Assembly: GCA_002403205.1 (NCBI GenBank)
Contig: DHHJ01000032.1
Location: forward strand, 71,967 to 97,967
From: Anaerolineaceae bacterium UBA4775
GTDB lineage: Bacteria; Chloroflexota; Anaerolineae; Anaerolineales; Anaerolineaceae
Direction of reading: 5' to 3'
Length of the DNA stretch: 26,001 nt
Position 1 is the first letter of the stretch. Each line of letters begins with the position of its first letter. Below the pieces are notes generated by a model. The model did no database searches. It had not been told where the DNA came from and worked only from the letters and a program-made list of their open reading frames with translations. A program made the position numbers and the translations under genes. Below are positions 14,431-22,885 of the stretch, one piece after another.

Positions 14431-15084
14431 TCAAGCCTCCTCTACAGCCTTCATCAGGTCTTCTGTCACGGCTTCAATCGCTTGGGTGCCGTCGACCTCG
14501 ACCAGCAGACCTTTCTGACGATAATGATCGATCAGCGGTGCTGTCTGCTCGGTGTAGACCTCGATCCGGTGCCTAACTGTTTCCGGTTTATCGTCCTCCC
14601 GCTGGTAAAGCGGCGAACCATCAAGGTCATCGATCCACTTCACCTTGGGCGGGTTGTGCTGGGCGTGGTAAACACGACCCGAAGTGCTCATCCAGCGGCC
14701 GCTCAAGCGCTCCACCAGGACTTCATCCGGCACTTTGATATACGGGACCACCTTCACACCCGCGTCGAACTTCTCCAGCAGCGCTTCCAGGGCTTCTGCC
14801 TGGGCAGGCGTACGTGGAAAGCCGTCCAATACGGCGCCTTTTTCACAATCCGTTCGCGAGAGACGCTCCTCGACCATCTTGATCGTCACATCGTCTGGCA
14901 CCAGCTCGCCTTTGTTCATGTAGCTCTGCGCCAGTTGACCCAGTTCCGTCTCATTTTTAAGATGCTCACGGAACAGGTCGCCCGTCGACACATGAACCAG
15001 GTCCAGTGTTTGGGCGAGTTTCTTTGCCTGGGTGCCTTTGCCAGCCCCAGGGGGGCCTAACATGACGATATACAACGGTGCCAT
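14431..15084 (-). CDS. adk: Adenylate kinase
   Basis: This 217-residue enzyme catalyses ATP + AMP to 2 ADP. The P-loop is GPPGAGKGT (10-18), with STGDLFRE in the AMP-binding part, DGFPRTPAQAEAL, and a long LID domain beginning near GRVYHAQHNPPK. The LID lacks the four zinc cysteines found in many Gram-positive enzymes and carries His/Asp-type residues, as in proteobacterial long forms. I chose ATG 15084, preceded by AAGG, over an upstream TTG. Confidence 0.96.
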   Translation of the reverse strand: MAPLYIVMLGPPGAGKGTQAKKLAQTLDLVHVSTGDLFREHLKNETELGQLAQSYMNKGELVPDDVTIKMVEERLSRTDCEKGAVLDGFPRTPAQAEALEALLEKFDAGVKVVPYIKVPDEVLVERLSGRWMSTSGRVYHAQHNPPKVKWIDDLDGSPLYQREDDKPETVRHRIEVYTEQTAPLIDHYRQKGLLVEVDGTQAIEAVTEDLMKAVEEA

Positions 15085-15096
15085 CAATAACCTTGC

Positions 15097-16431
15097 CTAA
15101 CTGATCAGCCGATCATCATAACCGTGCATCTTCAGATCAGATTCAATGATCTGGAAGGTATCCCGCACCACACCAACCACGATCAGCAAGCCTGCGGACG
15201 AGACCAGGAACACCTGGGTTTGCTGCAGACCGGGCGGCAGGAACAAGCCCAGGAAAAACGGCAATGCGGCCACCACACCCAGGAACAACGCACCAGGCAG
15301 GGTGATCCTGCGCTGCACCTTGGTCAGGTAACGCTGCGTCGGGCCGCCCCGGGCAATGCCGGGGATCTGGGCACCCTGTTTCTTCAGGTTTTCACCGTAG
15401 TTCTGCTGCGCGAACAAAATATCCGTGTAGAAGAAGGTGAACAGCACAACCATCACAAAGAACAACACCGGGTAAATCACACCCTCACCGCCCAGGACGT
15501 TCTGCACGCCCAGGGCAAAATTACGCAGCCAGTCCGTTTGGGAGTTCACAAAGAAGCTCGCCAGGATGGTGGGGAAGGTCATGATCGACTGAGCAAAGAT
15601 GATCGGGATCATGCCCGCCATATTGACCATCAAAGGCACCGTGCTTTTCACGGGCATCGACATTCGGCTGCCAACGCGCCGGCCAGGGAACATCACCGGG
15701 ACGTGCCGGCGGCCTTCCTGGACGTAAACGATGGCAAAAATGGTCACCAGCAGCAGGGCCACCACGATGAAAATCAACCACCAATACAGGGGGTCGGTGA
15801 TCAGGGTGAACAGGTTCCGTGGCAGGTTCGAGACAATGCCCGCAAAAATGATCAGCGAAAGACCCTGGCCTCGAATACCAAATTCCGAGATCAATTCGCC
15901 CAGCCACACACCGAACATGGTGCCGGCCATCATCGAAAATAATGTGGCCAAAGTTGGGATCAGTGTCTCACCGGAAAACCCGAACCGGGTCGCCACCGAT
16001 TGCCCGAGGATGGCGTTGAAGATGTTGATCTGCCCGACGGCAGACAGCGCTGCCATGGGAATGGTCAGGATCATCGTCCATTTTTCCATCCAAACACGCC
16101 CCTCCCGGGGATCTTCCTGCATCCTGCGCTCAAGCGCAGGGATGATCGGGATCAGCAACTGGAGGATAATTTGGGCGGTGATGTACGGATACACACCCAT
16201 CGCCAAAACTGAGAAGTTCGAGACAGCGCCACCCGAGAGCATATCCAGCAGGTTGATTAAGCCGCCGGCAGCACCACCCGTTTGGGTGAGCTGCGCCACC
16301 AATTGCCTGTCGATCCCGGGAACCGGGATGTTTGAGGCCAGGCGGTAAATCGCCAGCAATGCCAGCGTAATTAAGAGTTTCCGTCGAATATCTTTTGACT
16401 TCCAAAGGTAGCGCCAAGCTGACCGCTTCAT
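15097..16431 (-). CDS. secY: Preprotein translocase subunit SecY
   Basis: At 444 residues with ten predicted membrane helices, this is the channel-forming subunit of SecYEG. Diagnostic parts are IPVPGIDRQ after the first helix, the second-helix plug region LLDMLSGGAVSNFSVLAMGVYPYITAQI, the cytoplasmic loops with VQEGRRHVPVMFPGRRVG and RGGPTQRYLTKVQRRI, and the C-terminal DTFQIIESDL. It exports proteins and inserts membrane proteins made by the same ribosomes. The rplO-secY-adk-map order is the classic one. Confidence 0.97.
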   Translation of the reverse strand: MKRSAWRYLWKSKDIRRKLLITLALLAIYRLASNIPVPGIDRQLVAQLTQTGGAAGGLINLLDMLSGGAVSNFSVLAMGVYPYITAQIILQLLIPIIPALERRMQEDPREGRVWMEKWTMILTIPMAALSAVGQINIFNAILGQSVATRFGFSGETLIPTLATLFSMMAGTMFGVWLGELISEFGIRGQGLSLIIFAGIVSNLPRNLFTLITDPLYWWLIFIVVALLLVTIFAIVYVQEGRRHVPVMFPGRRVGSRMSMPVKSTVPLMVNMAGMIPIIFAQSIMTFPTILASFFVNSQTDWLRNFALGVQNVLGGEGVIYPVLFFVMVVLFTFFYTDILFAQQNYGENLKKQGAQIPGIARGGPTQRYLTKVQRRITLPGALFLGVVAALPFFLGLFLPPGLQQTQVFLVSSAGLLIVVGVVRDTFQIIESDLKMHGYDDRLIS

Positions 16432-16465
16432 TTTCTGGTCTCCTTTATTGCCCTAGGGCTCGTTT

Positions 16466-16921
16466 CTATGCCTGGATGATTTCCACTGTGCCGCCGGCGC
16501 TTTCGATCTTTTCCTGCGCATTGGCGGAAATTTTGTGGGCTTTCACAGTCAGGGACACGGAAATCTCGCCCCGCCCGAGGATTTTGACGGGCTGCTTGAG
16601 ATTTTTAAGGATGCCTTTTTCCAGCAAGACCTCAGGGGTGACCTCCGCATTCGCCGGAAAATCGCTCAGCTTTTCCAGGTTCACTTCAGCATAGCGCACA
16701 CGATTGACAACGAAAAAGCCTTCACCGCGTTTAAAGGGGAGCTTCCGGTAAAAAGGAAGGTTGCCGCCCTGATGATACGCAGGAACACCACCGCCAGAAC
16801 GCGAGTTTTGGCCTTTCATACCGCGCCCGCTGGTCTTGCCATATCCTGACGCCGTACCGCGGCCTTTACGCTTGCGGTCTTTTCGCGCGCCTTCGTTTGG
16901 TTTTAATTCATGTAATTCCAT
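16466..16921 (-). CDS. rplO: 50S ribosomal protein L15
   Basis: A 151-residue L15, a late 50S assembly protein. The long Gly/Arg/Lys-rich N-terminus (NEGARKDRKRKGRGTASGYG..GRGMKGQNSR) that threads into 23S rRNA is intact. The globular part has FKRGEGFFVVNRVRYAEVNLEKL and ends with ESAGGTVEIIQA. It lies 34 bases upstream of secY. Confidence 0.96.
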   Translation of the reverse strand: MELHELKPNEGARKDRKRKGRGTASGYGKTSGRGMKGQNSRSGGGVPAYHQGGNLPFYRKLPFKRGEGFFVVNRVRYAEVNLEKLSDFPANAEVTPEVLLEKGILKNLKQPVKILGRGEISVSLTVKAHKISANAQEKIESAGGTVEIIQA

Positions 16922-16933
16922 AATAACACTACC

Positions 16934-17128
16934 TCACGCCTCTTCAACCTTCACCAGGTGAGACACTTTGTCAAGCATGCCTTGCAGGACATCATTGTCC
17001 TTATGGGTCACCGACTGGTTGAGCTTTTTCAAGCCCAAAGCCTTCAGGGTTGCTTTTTGTCGCTTTGAATACCCAATGGGGCTTTTCACCAGGGTGATCT
17101 GCAATTGTGATTGTTTCTTCTTAGCCAT
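16934..17128 (-). CDS. rpmD: 50S ribosomal protein L30
   Basis: A 64-residue L30, typical bacterial length. The LQITLVKSPIGYSKRQKATLKALGL core is diagnostic and is followed by the conserved VLQGMLDKVSHLV helix. It fills the rpsE-rplO interval with 4- and 12-base gaps. Confidence 0.95.
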   Translation of the reverse strand: MAKKKQSQLQITLVKSPIGYSKRQKATLKALGLKKLNQSVTHKDNDVLQGMLDKVSHLVKVEEA

Positions 17129-17132
17129 GGGT

Positions 17133-17642
17133 CTATCGCTCCCAATAAGGTTTCACCTGGTCAACAGGTTTCCCGCGGAAAGCAGCCTGTTCAGCAGGGG
17201 ACTTCAACTGGTCCAAAGCCTTGAATGTAGCACGAACAACATTCAATACATTGTTGCTGCCCAGCGATTTGGTCAAAATATCATGCACGCCGGCGGCTTC
17301 CAGTACGGCACGCACGCCGCCACCCGCGATCACACCGGTGCCGGGGGCAGCCGGGCGAAGCAGCACCTGGGCACCGCTTTGCTTACCGATCACCACATGG
17401 GAGATCGATGTGCCGCTCAGGTTGATCTGGCGCATGTCTTTGCGGGCGCGTTCGCTGGCTTTGCGGATGGCATCCGGCACCGCATTGGCTTTGCCAATGC
17501 CCATGCCCACGCGACCGGCATTGTCGCCGATCACCATCACCACCCGGAAAGAAAACCGGCGGCCGCCCTTGACAACTTTTGCAACGCGCGCAATATCGAT
17601 CACGCGCTCATCGTAGAGATTCTCAGTTTGGTAGTCCGACAT
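17133..17642 (-). CDS. rpsE: 30S ribosomal protein S5
   Basis: A 169-residue S5, involved in decoding accuracy and mRNA unwinding at the entry tunnel. The double-stranded RNA-binding part has VVKGGRRFSFRVVMVIGDNAGRVGMGIGKA (about 23-52), and the C-terminal part has the GTGVIAGGGVRAVLEAAGV loop. Length and order are normal. Confidence 0.97.
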   Translation of the reverse strand: MSDYQTENLYDERVIDIARVAKVVKGGRRFSFRVVMVIGDNAGRVGMGIGKANAVPDAIRKASERARKDMRQINLSGTSISHVVIGKQSGAQVLLRPAAPGTGVIAGGGVRAVLEAAGVHDILTKSLGSNNVLNVVRATFKALDQLKSPAEQAAFRGKPVDQVKPYWER

Positions 17643-17655
17643 AAACGCCTCTTTC

Positions 17656-18021
17656 TTAGAATTCCAGGCCGCCTTCGCGGGCAGCCTCGGCCAGGGCTTT
17701 CACACGGCCGATATACTTGTATCCACCACGGTCAAAAATGACCTGGTTGATTCCGATTTCTCGTGCGCGTTCAGCGATCGTCTGACCCACTTTTTGCGCT
17801 TGTTCCATATTCGACAGCCCTTCCATTTGCGGGCGCAATTCCTGGTCGATGCTCGAAGCCGAAGCCAGGGTATACCCTCGTAAATCGTCGATGATTTGCA
17901 CGTAAATCTCTTTCGAGCTGCGAAATACATTCAGACGCGGTCGCTCGGGCGTGCCGAAGATTTTCTTCCGCACACGACGGTGCCGGCGTAATCGAGCTTC
18001 ATTTCGTGATTTCTTTGCCAT
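17656..18021 (-). CDS. rplR: 50S ribosomal protein L18
   Basis: A 121-residue L18, a 5S rRNA binder of the central protuberance. It shows RLRRHRRVRKKIFGT, RPRLNVFRSSKEIYVQIIDD, and the C-terminal FDRGGYKYIGRVKALAEAAREGGLEF. It sits between rplF and rpsE. Confidence 0.97.
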   Translation of the reverse strand: MAKKSRNEARLRRHRRVRKKIFGTPERPRLNVFRSSKEIYVQIIDDLRGYTLASASSIDQELRPQMEGLSNMEQAQKVGQTIAERAREIGINQVIFDRGGYKYIGRVKALAEAAREGGLEF

Positions 18022-18039
18022 ATTAATTCACCTTAAATT

Positions 18040-18588
18040 TTATAATGCAGTCTTGCCGGCTTTACCGGGTTTACGGCGCACATATTCACCTTGGTAGCGA
18101 ATACCTTTGCCTTTGTAAGGCTCGGGCGGTCGCACCTTGCGGATATCTGCTGCCACCTGGCCAACGACCTGTTTGTCATAGCCCGAGACCTTGATCTGGC
18201 GGGCTCGCATATCCACATCAAAACTGATACCCTCAGGCGGTTCCATCACCACAGGGTGTGAGTAGCCCACATTGAGAACCAGGTTCTTGCCATCCAGCTC
18301 TGCCCGGTAACCCACACCTTCGATTTCAAGAATGCGGTCAAAACCCTGGCTGACGCCAACCACCATGTTGTTGATCACTGCACGGGTGGTCCCATGCAGC
18401 GCCCGATGGGTTGGCTGATCGCTGGGGCGCTCGACCACAATCATCCCGTCTTCTTTTTTAATCATAATGTCAGGCGAAAAAGTCCATTCCAGTTCGCCTT
18501 TCGGACCCTTGACATGCACATAAGAGCCATCAATTTTAATTTCTACGCCTGCCGGCACTTCAATTGGTAAACGTCCTACTCGAGACAC
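18040..18588 (-). CDS. rplF: 50S ribosomal protein L6
   Basis: A 182-residue L6 with two tandem alpha/beta domains, near the factor-binding site. It has MSRVGRLPIEVPAGVEI at the start and the C-terminal motif RPPEPYKGKGIRYQGEYVRRKPGKAG. It begins at GTG with a strong GAGGAGGT site at 18596-18603, directly after a hairpin formed at the rpsH stop. Confidence 0.97.
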   Translation of the reverse strand: MSRVGRLPIEVPAGVEIKIDGSYVHVKGPKGELEWTFSPDIMIKKEDGMIVVERPSDQPTHRALHGTTRAVINNMVVGVSQGFDRILEIEGVGYRAELDGKNLVLNVGYSHPVVMEPPEGISFDVDMRARQIKVSGYDKQVVGQVAADIRKVRPPEPYKGKGIRYQGEYVRRKPGKAGKTAL

Positions 18589-18603
18589 AGCTCGTACCTC
18601 CTC

Positions 18604-18618
18604 TAGCGCCTGGCGCTA
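18604..18618 (-). promoter_or_regulatory. Hairpin over the rpsH stop codon, before the rplF ribosome site
   Basis: TAGCGCC-A-GGCGCTA is a perfect palindrome with one central base. Its first three bases are the rpsH TAG stop, and the GAGGAGGT site of rplF follows at once. A ribosome ending rpsH would melt it, so it could control coupling between S8 and L6. It is too short a loop for a stable hairpin unless a few pairs open. Confidence 0.4.
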
Positions 18619-19029
18619 CCATACTTTACACAAAATCTCGCCGCCGACACCCATTTTACGGGCGCGTTGGTCGGTCATCACACCTTTGGGTGTGGACAAA
18701 ATCGCCACACCGATCCCCGAAAGCACCCAGGGAATGTCCGTCTTTTTGGTATAAACACGGCATCCAGGACGGCTCACGCGTTCAAGACCGGTGATCAACG
18801 GGCGGCGGTTCCGTCGTTCGCCGATGTACTTCAAGCGGAGACGCAGCACCTTTTGGTGCGGCCGGCTCCCCTCAACGACATCAAAGCTGTCAACATAGCC
18901 CTCTTCCTGCAGGATCTGGGCGATTTCCACCTTGATCTTGGAACTGGGCATGCTTACCAACGTCCCATTGCTAATGGCAACGTTTCGGATTCGGGTCAGC
19001 ATATCTGCAATTGGATCTGTTACACTCAT
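18616..19029 (-). CDS. rpsH: 30S ribosomal protein S8
   Basis: A 137-residue S8, a 16S rRNA binder of the 30S body and, in E. coli, the repressor of the spc operon. MSVTDPIADMLTRIRNVAISN opens it, and the C-terminal rRNA-contact block is ILSTPKGVMTDQRARKMGVGGEILCKVW. GGAGG lies eight bases before the ATG. Confidence 0.97.
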   Translation of the reverse strand: MSVTDPIADMLTRIRNVAISNGTLVSMPSSKIKVEIAQILQEEGYVDSFDVVEGSRPHQKVLRLRLKYIGERRNRRPLITGLERVSRPGCRVYTKKTDIPWVLSGIGVAILSTPKGVMTDQRARKMGVGGEILCKVW

Positions 19030-19048
19030 CTATAATTCCTCCGCCGAT

Positions 19049-19231
19049 CTACCACGACGATTTGGTCACACCAGGAATTTTCCCTTGTAAAGCTAATTCC
19101 CGAAAACAAATACGGCACAATCCAAACTTACGAATATAGCCTCTCGGCCGCCCGCAGCGTCGGCAGCGGTTGACGACCTGATTGGGGTATTTTCGCCGCT
19201 TCTCGCGATACATCATACACTTTTTAGCCAT
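19049..19231 (-). CDS. rpsN: 30S ribosomal protein S14, type Z
   Basis: A 60-residue zinc-type S14 with ligands C23, C26, C39 and C42 (CRRCGRPRGYIRKFGLCRIC). MAKKCMMYREKRRK and the KIPGVTKSSW end are as in Gram-positive and Chloroflexota forms. The frame continues upstream to 19258, but ATG 19231 has AAAGGA in front, overlaps the rplE stop region by no more than a base or two of spacing, and gives the family length. Confidence 0.97.
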   Translation of the reverse strand: MAKKCMMYREKRRKYPNQVVNRCRRCGRPRGYIRKFGLCRICFRELALQGKIPGVTKSSW

Positions 19232-19232
19232 A

Positions 19233-19775
19233 CTATCCTTTCCTGAACGGCATTCCAATTCGACTCAATAACGCACGCGCCTGATCATCATTCTCAGCCG
19301 TGGTCACAATACTGACCTCCATGCCCCGCAGGATATCGACATCATCGTAGTTCACTTCGGGGAAGATCAATTGTTCCTGTAAACCCAATGTGTAGTTACC
19401 TCGTCCGTCAAAAGCCTCGGCCGAGATGCCGCGAAAGTCGCGCACACGGGGCAGCGCCACGTTGACCAGGCGATCAAGAAAAGCCCACATTCGGTCGCCG
19501 CGCAGGGTAACCTTGGCACCGATCGAGCGTCCTTCGCGCAATTTGAAGTTCGCGATCGACTTTTTCGACTTGGTGACCACCGGATGTTGACCAGTGATGG
19601 TCGCCAGGTCCCGGACGGCTTCGTCAAGAGCTTTGGGGTTATCCAGAGCATCACCCACGCCGATGTTGACCACGATTTTCGTAATTGTGGGGATCTCCAT
19701 CACGTTCTCGATGGACAGCTCTTCCATGAGGGCGGGTGCGATCTCTTCTTTGTAAATTTGTTTTAGTCTATTCAT
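19233..19775 (-). CDS. rplE: 50S ribosomal protein L5
   Basis: A 180-residue L5, which binds 5S rRNA and contacts P-site tRNA. Blocks are NVMEIPTITKIVVNIGVGDA, GQHPVVTKSKKSIANFKLREG, and DFRGISAEAFDGRGNYTLGLQEQLIFPEVNYD. ATG 19775 has GGAG six bases upstream; a TTG four codons earlier overlaps that ribosome site and is rejected. Confidence 0.97.
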   Translation of the reverse strand: MNRLKQIYKEEIAPALMEELSIENVMEIPTITKIVVNIGVGDALDNPKALDEAVRDLATITGQHPVVTKSKKSIANFKLREGRSIGAKVTLRGDRMWAFLDRLVNVALPRVRDFRGISAEAFDGRGNYTLGLQEQLIFPEVNYDDVDILRGMEVSIVTTAENDDQARALLSRIGMPFRKG

Positions 19776-19795
19776 TACTTGCTCCAAAAGGCAGA

Positions 19796-20122
19796 CTATT
19801 TATCAATCGGCGTCCCGGTGCGGGTCGAAACTCGGACCGGTCGGCCATCTTTTCGTTCAATACGAACACGGGTGGGCTTCCCATCCTTGGGGTCGACCAG
19901 CATCACGTTTGAAATATCAATCGGTGCTTCAAACTCGATTTTGCCAGATGGGATCGTCTTCCCGCGCGATTGCGTTTGTGCCTGGTGTTTGATGCGTAAA
20001 TTGACGCCCTGCACAACCACCCGACCTTCATCCGGGATCACCCGAATAACCTCGCCGACGGTTCCTTTATCTTTTCCGCTGACCACGATCACGCGGTCGC
20101 CTTTTCGTATCTTTCTTTTCAT
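19796..20122 (-). CDS. rplX: 50S ribosomal protein L24
   Basis: A 108-residue L24, one of the assembly initiators of the 50S. MKRKIRKGDRVIVVSGKDKG is the KOW-type start and NLRIKHQAQTQ the next conserved block. ATG 20122 is preceded by AGGAG at seven bases. The frame is open for 17 further codons upstream, overlapping the rplN end, but they do not fit L24. Confidence 0.97.
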   Translation of the reverse strand: MKRKIRKGDRVIVVSGKDKGTVGEVIRVIPDEGRVVVQGVNLRIKHQAQTQSRGKTIPSGKIEFEAPIDISNVMLVDPKDGKPTRVRIERKDGRPVRVSTRTGTPIDK

Positions 20123-20144
20123 CACTACACTCCTGTCTTCACGG

Positions 20145-20516
20145 CTATAGCACTTCTGGCGCCAGTGAGACAATTTTCATAAAGCCTTTTTCTCGAAGCT
20201 CACGGGCCACCGGGCCAAAGATGCGTGAACCACGTGGGTTGATGCCATCGCCATCGAGAATGACCACAGCGTTATCGTCAAAACGGATGCTCGAGCCATC
20301 TGGCCGGCGATATTCCTTTTTCGTTCGCACGATCACGGCTTTCACAATTTCACTCTTCTTGACGGTCGCTTGCGGTGTTGCGGACTTGATCGTGCCCACA
20401 ACAATATCGCCGACATAGCCATAGCGTTGGCGAGAACCACCGGTGATGTGGATTACCAAAAGCTCTTTTGCGCCGGTGTTATCGGCAACTTTTAATCGGG
20501 TTTCCTGTTGAATCAT
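20145..20516 (-). CDS. rplN: 50S ribosomal protein L14
   Basis: A 123-residue L14 at the subunit interface. It starts MIQQETRLKVADNTGAKELL and carries VVGTIKSATPQATVKKSEIVKAVIVRTKK and the C-terminal IFGPVARELREKGFMKIVSLAPEVL. Its ribosome site lies in the last codons of rpsQ. Confidence 0.97.
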   Translation of the reverse strand: MIQQETRLKVADNTGAKELLVIHITGGSRQRYGYVGDIVVGTIKSATPQATVKKSEIVKAVIVRTKKEYRRPDGSSIRFDDNAVVILDGDGINPRGSRIFGPVARELREKGFMKIVSLAPEVL

Positions 20517-20519
20517 CGC

Positions 20520-20801
20520 TCAGACTCCCAATTCTTCAACCGTATCGTCTTCAGCCCGTTCTTCAACGCGCAGGATTTCTTCGACAACCCAATGCTTTGT
20601 GCGTGAAATCGGCTTACTCTCAACGATGCGGACCTTATCGCCTACTGAGGCACCCAATTCATCGTGCGCCTTGTAGGATTTGGCGGTGCGCACGACTTTG
20701 TGATACAGGGGATGACGGAAAACGCGTTCCACCTCGACCACAGCAGTCTTTTGCATCTTATCGCTGATGACAGTCCCTACCAATCGACGTCGTTTATTCA
20801 T
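20520..20801 (-). CDS. rpsQ: 30S ribosomal protein S17
   Basis: A 93-residue S17, a primary 16S rRNA binder. RRLVGTVISDKMQKTAVVEVERVFRHP and GDKVRIVESKPISRTKHWVV are the diagnostic parts. The tail after residue 80 is acidic (EERAEDDTVEELG). Its start overlaps the rpmC stop by four bases (ATGA). Confidence 0.97.
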   Translation of the reverse strand: MNKRRRLVGTVISDKMQKTAVVEVERVFRHPLYHKVVRTAKSYKAHDELGASVGDKVRIVESKPISRTKHWVVEEILRVEERAEDDTVEELGV

Positions 20802-21013
20802 GCTTTACTCTCCTCGGCCATCTCAGCCAACTGTTTTTCTCTCAAGATGGTTTCCATACGGGCGATGTCTCGACGAACGATGCGAATTCGGCTGGTATCC
20901 GTCAGCTGACCGGTGATCGTTTGAAACCTGAGGTTCAACAATTCATGGCGGGCATCCAGCAGCTCTTCCTCGATCTGAGGGATGCTCAATTTTCTAATCT
21001 CTGCTGCTTTCAT
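20798..21013 (-). CDS. rpmC: 50S ribosomal protein L29
   Basis: A 71-residue L29, near the tunnel exit where SRP and trigger factor dock. MKAAEIRKLSIPQIEEELLDARHELLNLRFQ and RIRIVRRDIARMETILREK form its two helices. It overlaps rpsQ by ATGA and is two bases from rplP, so the three are tightly coupled. Confidence 0.96.
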   Translation of the reverse strand: MKAAEIRKLSIPQIEEELLDARHELLNLRFQTITGQLTDTSRIRIVRRDIARMETILREKQLAEMAEESKA

Positions 21014-21015
21014 GG

Positions 21016-21438
21016 TTACGCCTCTCCTGCCACATCGCGTGAGACGATTTTGGTCTTCACAGAAAATTTATATCTCGCCCGGTTGAGCGCTCGTTTGGCG
21101 GTATCGGGGTCTGTGCCGCCCACCTCAAACATGATCCGGCCAGGCTTTACAACTGCGACCCAGTATTCCACGGGGGCTTTACCTTTACCCATGCGGGTCT
21201 CGGCTGCGCGTTTGGTGTAAGGCTTGTCGGGAAAGATCCGGATCCAAACCTTGCCGCGCCGCTTCATCTCGTGAACGATCGCCCGTCGGGCCGCTTCGAT
21301 CTGTCGAGCACTGACCCAGCCTGGCTCTAAAGCTTGCAAACCGAAATCACCGAAGGATACATCAGAGCCGCGATAGGCTTTACCCGTCATGCGTCCGCGC
21401 ATTTGTTTGCGGTACTTGACTCGTTTTGGCATTAACAT
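21016..21438 (-). CDS. rplP: 50S ribosomal protein L16
   Basis: A 140-residue L16, which helps place tRNA in the A site. It opens MLMPKRVKYRKQMRGRMTGKA, then FGLQALEPGWVSARQIEAARRAI and the PDKPYTKRAAETRMGKGKG-like basic loop. The first ATG has GAGGT seven bases upstream, so the M-L-M start is kept. Confidence 0.97.
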   Translation of the reverse strand: MLMPKRVKYRKQMRGRMTGKAYRGSDVSFGDFGLQALEPGWVSARQIEAARRAIVHEMKRRGKVWIRIFPDKPYTKRAAETRMGKGKAPVEYWVAVVKPGRIMFEVGGTDPDTAKRALNRARYKFSVKTKIVSRDVAGEA

Positions 21439-21482
21439 AATGACTACCTCACTAACCGCCGGGCGTTATTCCGGCGACATTT

Positions 21483-22160
21483 TTACTCACTGACATACAC
21501 GCCTTCTGTGGATTCGGCTTCCTCTTCCACCTCGGGCAGAATTTCACCTTTATAAATCCAGACCTTGATGCCAAGCTGACCATAGGTCGTCAGCGCCTCG
21601 GTTTGGGCATAATCGATATCGGCACGCAAGGTCTGCAAAGGCACACGGCCTTCCCTCAACCAGACGCTGCGGGACATTTCCGCACCGCCCAACCGGCCCG
21701 ACACCATCACCTTGACGCCTTCAGCGCCCTGGCGCATACCCTGCTGGATGGCTCGCTGCATCGCCCGACGATAGCTGATGCGGCGCTCAAGCTGGCCGGC
21801 AATATTCTCTGCAACCAGCCGTGCGTCCAGGTCGGGGGATTTGACCTCTTTGACCTCCAGGTCAATTTTCTCGCCGGTCAAAGCCTCTAAGTCACTGCGC
21901 AAGGCTTTTACATTCTCACCGTTGCGGCCGATGAGAATACCGGGTTTGGCGGTGTGCACATACAGCTTCACCTTGCCAGGAAAGCGTTCGATCTCAATTG
22001 TCGAAATACCGGCGCGCTCATTGCTTTCACGTACCAATTTTCGAATGGCCAGATCCTCGTGCAACTGGTCCTGGTAATCCATACCTTCTGCATACCAGCG
22101 GGCTAACCAAGGTTTATTGATTTTCAGGCGAAATCCAATCGGATGTACTTTACGACCCAT
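21483..22160 (-). CDS. rpsC: 30S ribosomal protein S3
   Basis: A 225-residue S3 at the mRNA entry site. It starts MGRKVHPIGFRLKINKPW and has the KH domain with KPGILIGRNGENVKAL (about 72-87), then GAEMSRSVWLREGRVPLQTLRADIDYA and TYGQLGIKVWIYKGE. The C-terminal tail is acidic (EVEEEAESTEG). Confidence 0.97.
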   Translation of the reverse strand: MGRKVHPIGFRLKINKPWLARWYAEGMDYQDQLHEDLAIRKLVRESNERAGISTIEIERFPGKVKLYVHTAKPGILIGRNGENVKALRSDLEALTGEKIDLEVKEVKSPDLDARLVAENIAGQLERRISYRRAMQRAIQQGMRQGAEGVKVMVSGRLGGAEMSRSVWLREGRVPLQTLRADIDYAQTEALTTYGQLGIKVWIYKGEILPEVEEEAESTEGVYVSE

Positions 22161-22205
22161 ATTTACTCCTGGTTCCTTTTAATGACACAATCTTCAACCA
22201 TACTG

Positions 22206-22547
22206 TCACTCAAACTCTCTCAGAATTACCGTGACGTGGGAGCGACGCCGCAATATCGGTTTGAATCGACCGCGAGCGCCAAACCGGCGCCACTTGCGTG
22301 TAGGCGCTTCGTCAGCAAAGATCTGGTAGACATACAGATCGTTGCGCGCCACACCGAAGTTCTCTTCTGCATTGGCAACCGCTGATTTGATCAGCTTTTG
22401 AACCGGTTCGGCAGCCTTGTTCGGCGTAAAGGTTAAGATGTCTAACGCTTCCAGGACATGCTTCCCGCGCACCAGATCAACCACTAACCGGGCCTTTTGG
22501 GCCGATACATCAAGATTGCTCAATTTTGCTCGAATATCCGTAGGCAT
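22206..22547 (-). CDS. rplV: 50S ribosomal protein L22
   Basis: A 113-residue L22, whose hairpin lines the exit tunnel. KARLVVDLVRGKHVLEALDIL and the C-terminal RKWRRFGARGRFKPILRRRSHVTVIL are diagnostic. It sits between rpsS and rpsC with 12- and 45-base gaps. Confidence 0.97.
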   Translation of the reverse strand: MPTDIRAKLSNLDVSAQKARLVVDLVRGKHVLEALDILTFTPNKAAEPVQKLIKSAVANAEENFGVARNDLYVYQIFADEAPTRKWRRFGARGRFKPILRRRSHVTVILREFE

Positions 22548-22559
22548 AACGTCTTATCC

Positions 22560-22853
22560 TTATTTCCTCTTACCGGCGCGCTTGTCGGCTTTGCTTGCGA
22601 CAACATGGCCGCGGAAGAACCGCGTGGGCGCAAATTCACCCAGCCGATGGCCAACCATATTCTCTGTGATGTAAATCGGCACATGACGGCGCCCGTCATG
22701 AACGGCGATGGTATGCCCTACCATTTGGGGGAAAATCGTGCTGGCACGGCTCCAGGTCCGAATGACTTTTTTCTCGCCTTTGTCGTTCATATCTTCAATT
22801 TTCTTCAATAATTTCGGGTCGATGAACGGCCCTTTTTTCAGCGATCGCGACAT
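22560..22853 (-). CDS. rpsS: 30S ribosomal protein S19
   Basis: A 97-residue S19 of the 30S head. MSRSLKKGPFIDPKLLKKI opens it, and VIRTWSRASTIFPQMVGHTIAVHDGRRHVPIYI and GHRLGEFAPTR follow. It is in the standard position after rplB. Confidence 0.97.
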   Translation of the reverse strand: MSRSLKKGPFIDPKLLKKIEDMNDKGEKKVIRTWSRASTIFPQMVGHTIAVHDGRRHVPIYITENMVGHRLGEFAPTRFFRGHVVASKADKRAGKRK

Positions 22854-22885
22854 AATTTCGTCCTCTTTTTCGCTACAATAGTCGA

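Noticed and set aside
15124..15942. Plus-strand 272-residue open frame
   Set aside because: It is antisense to secY and rich in His/Gln, typical of a shadow frame of a membrane-protein gene.
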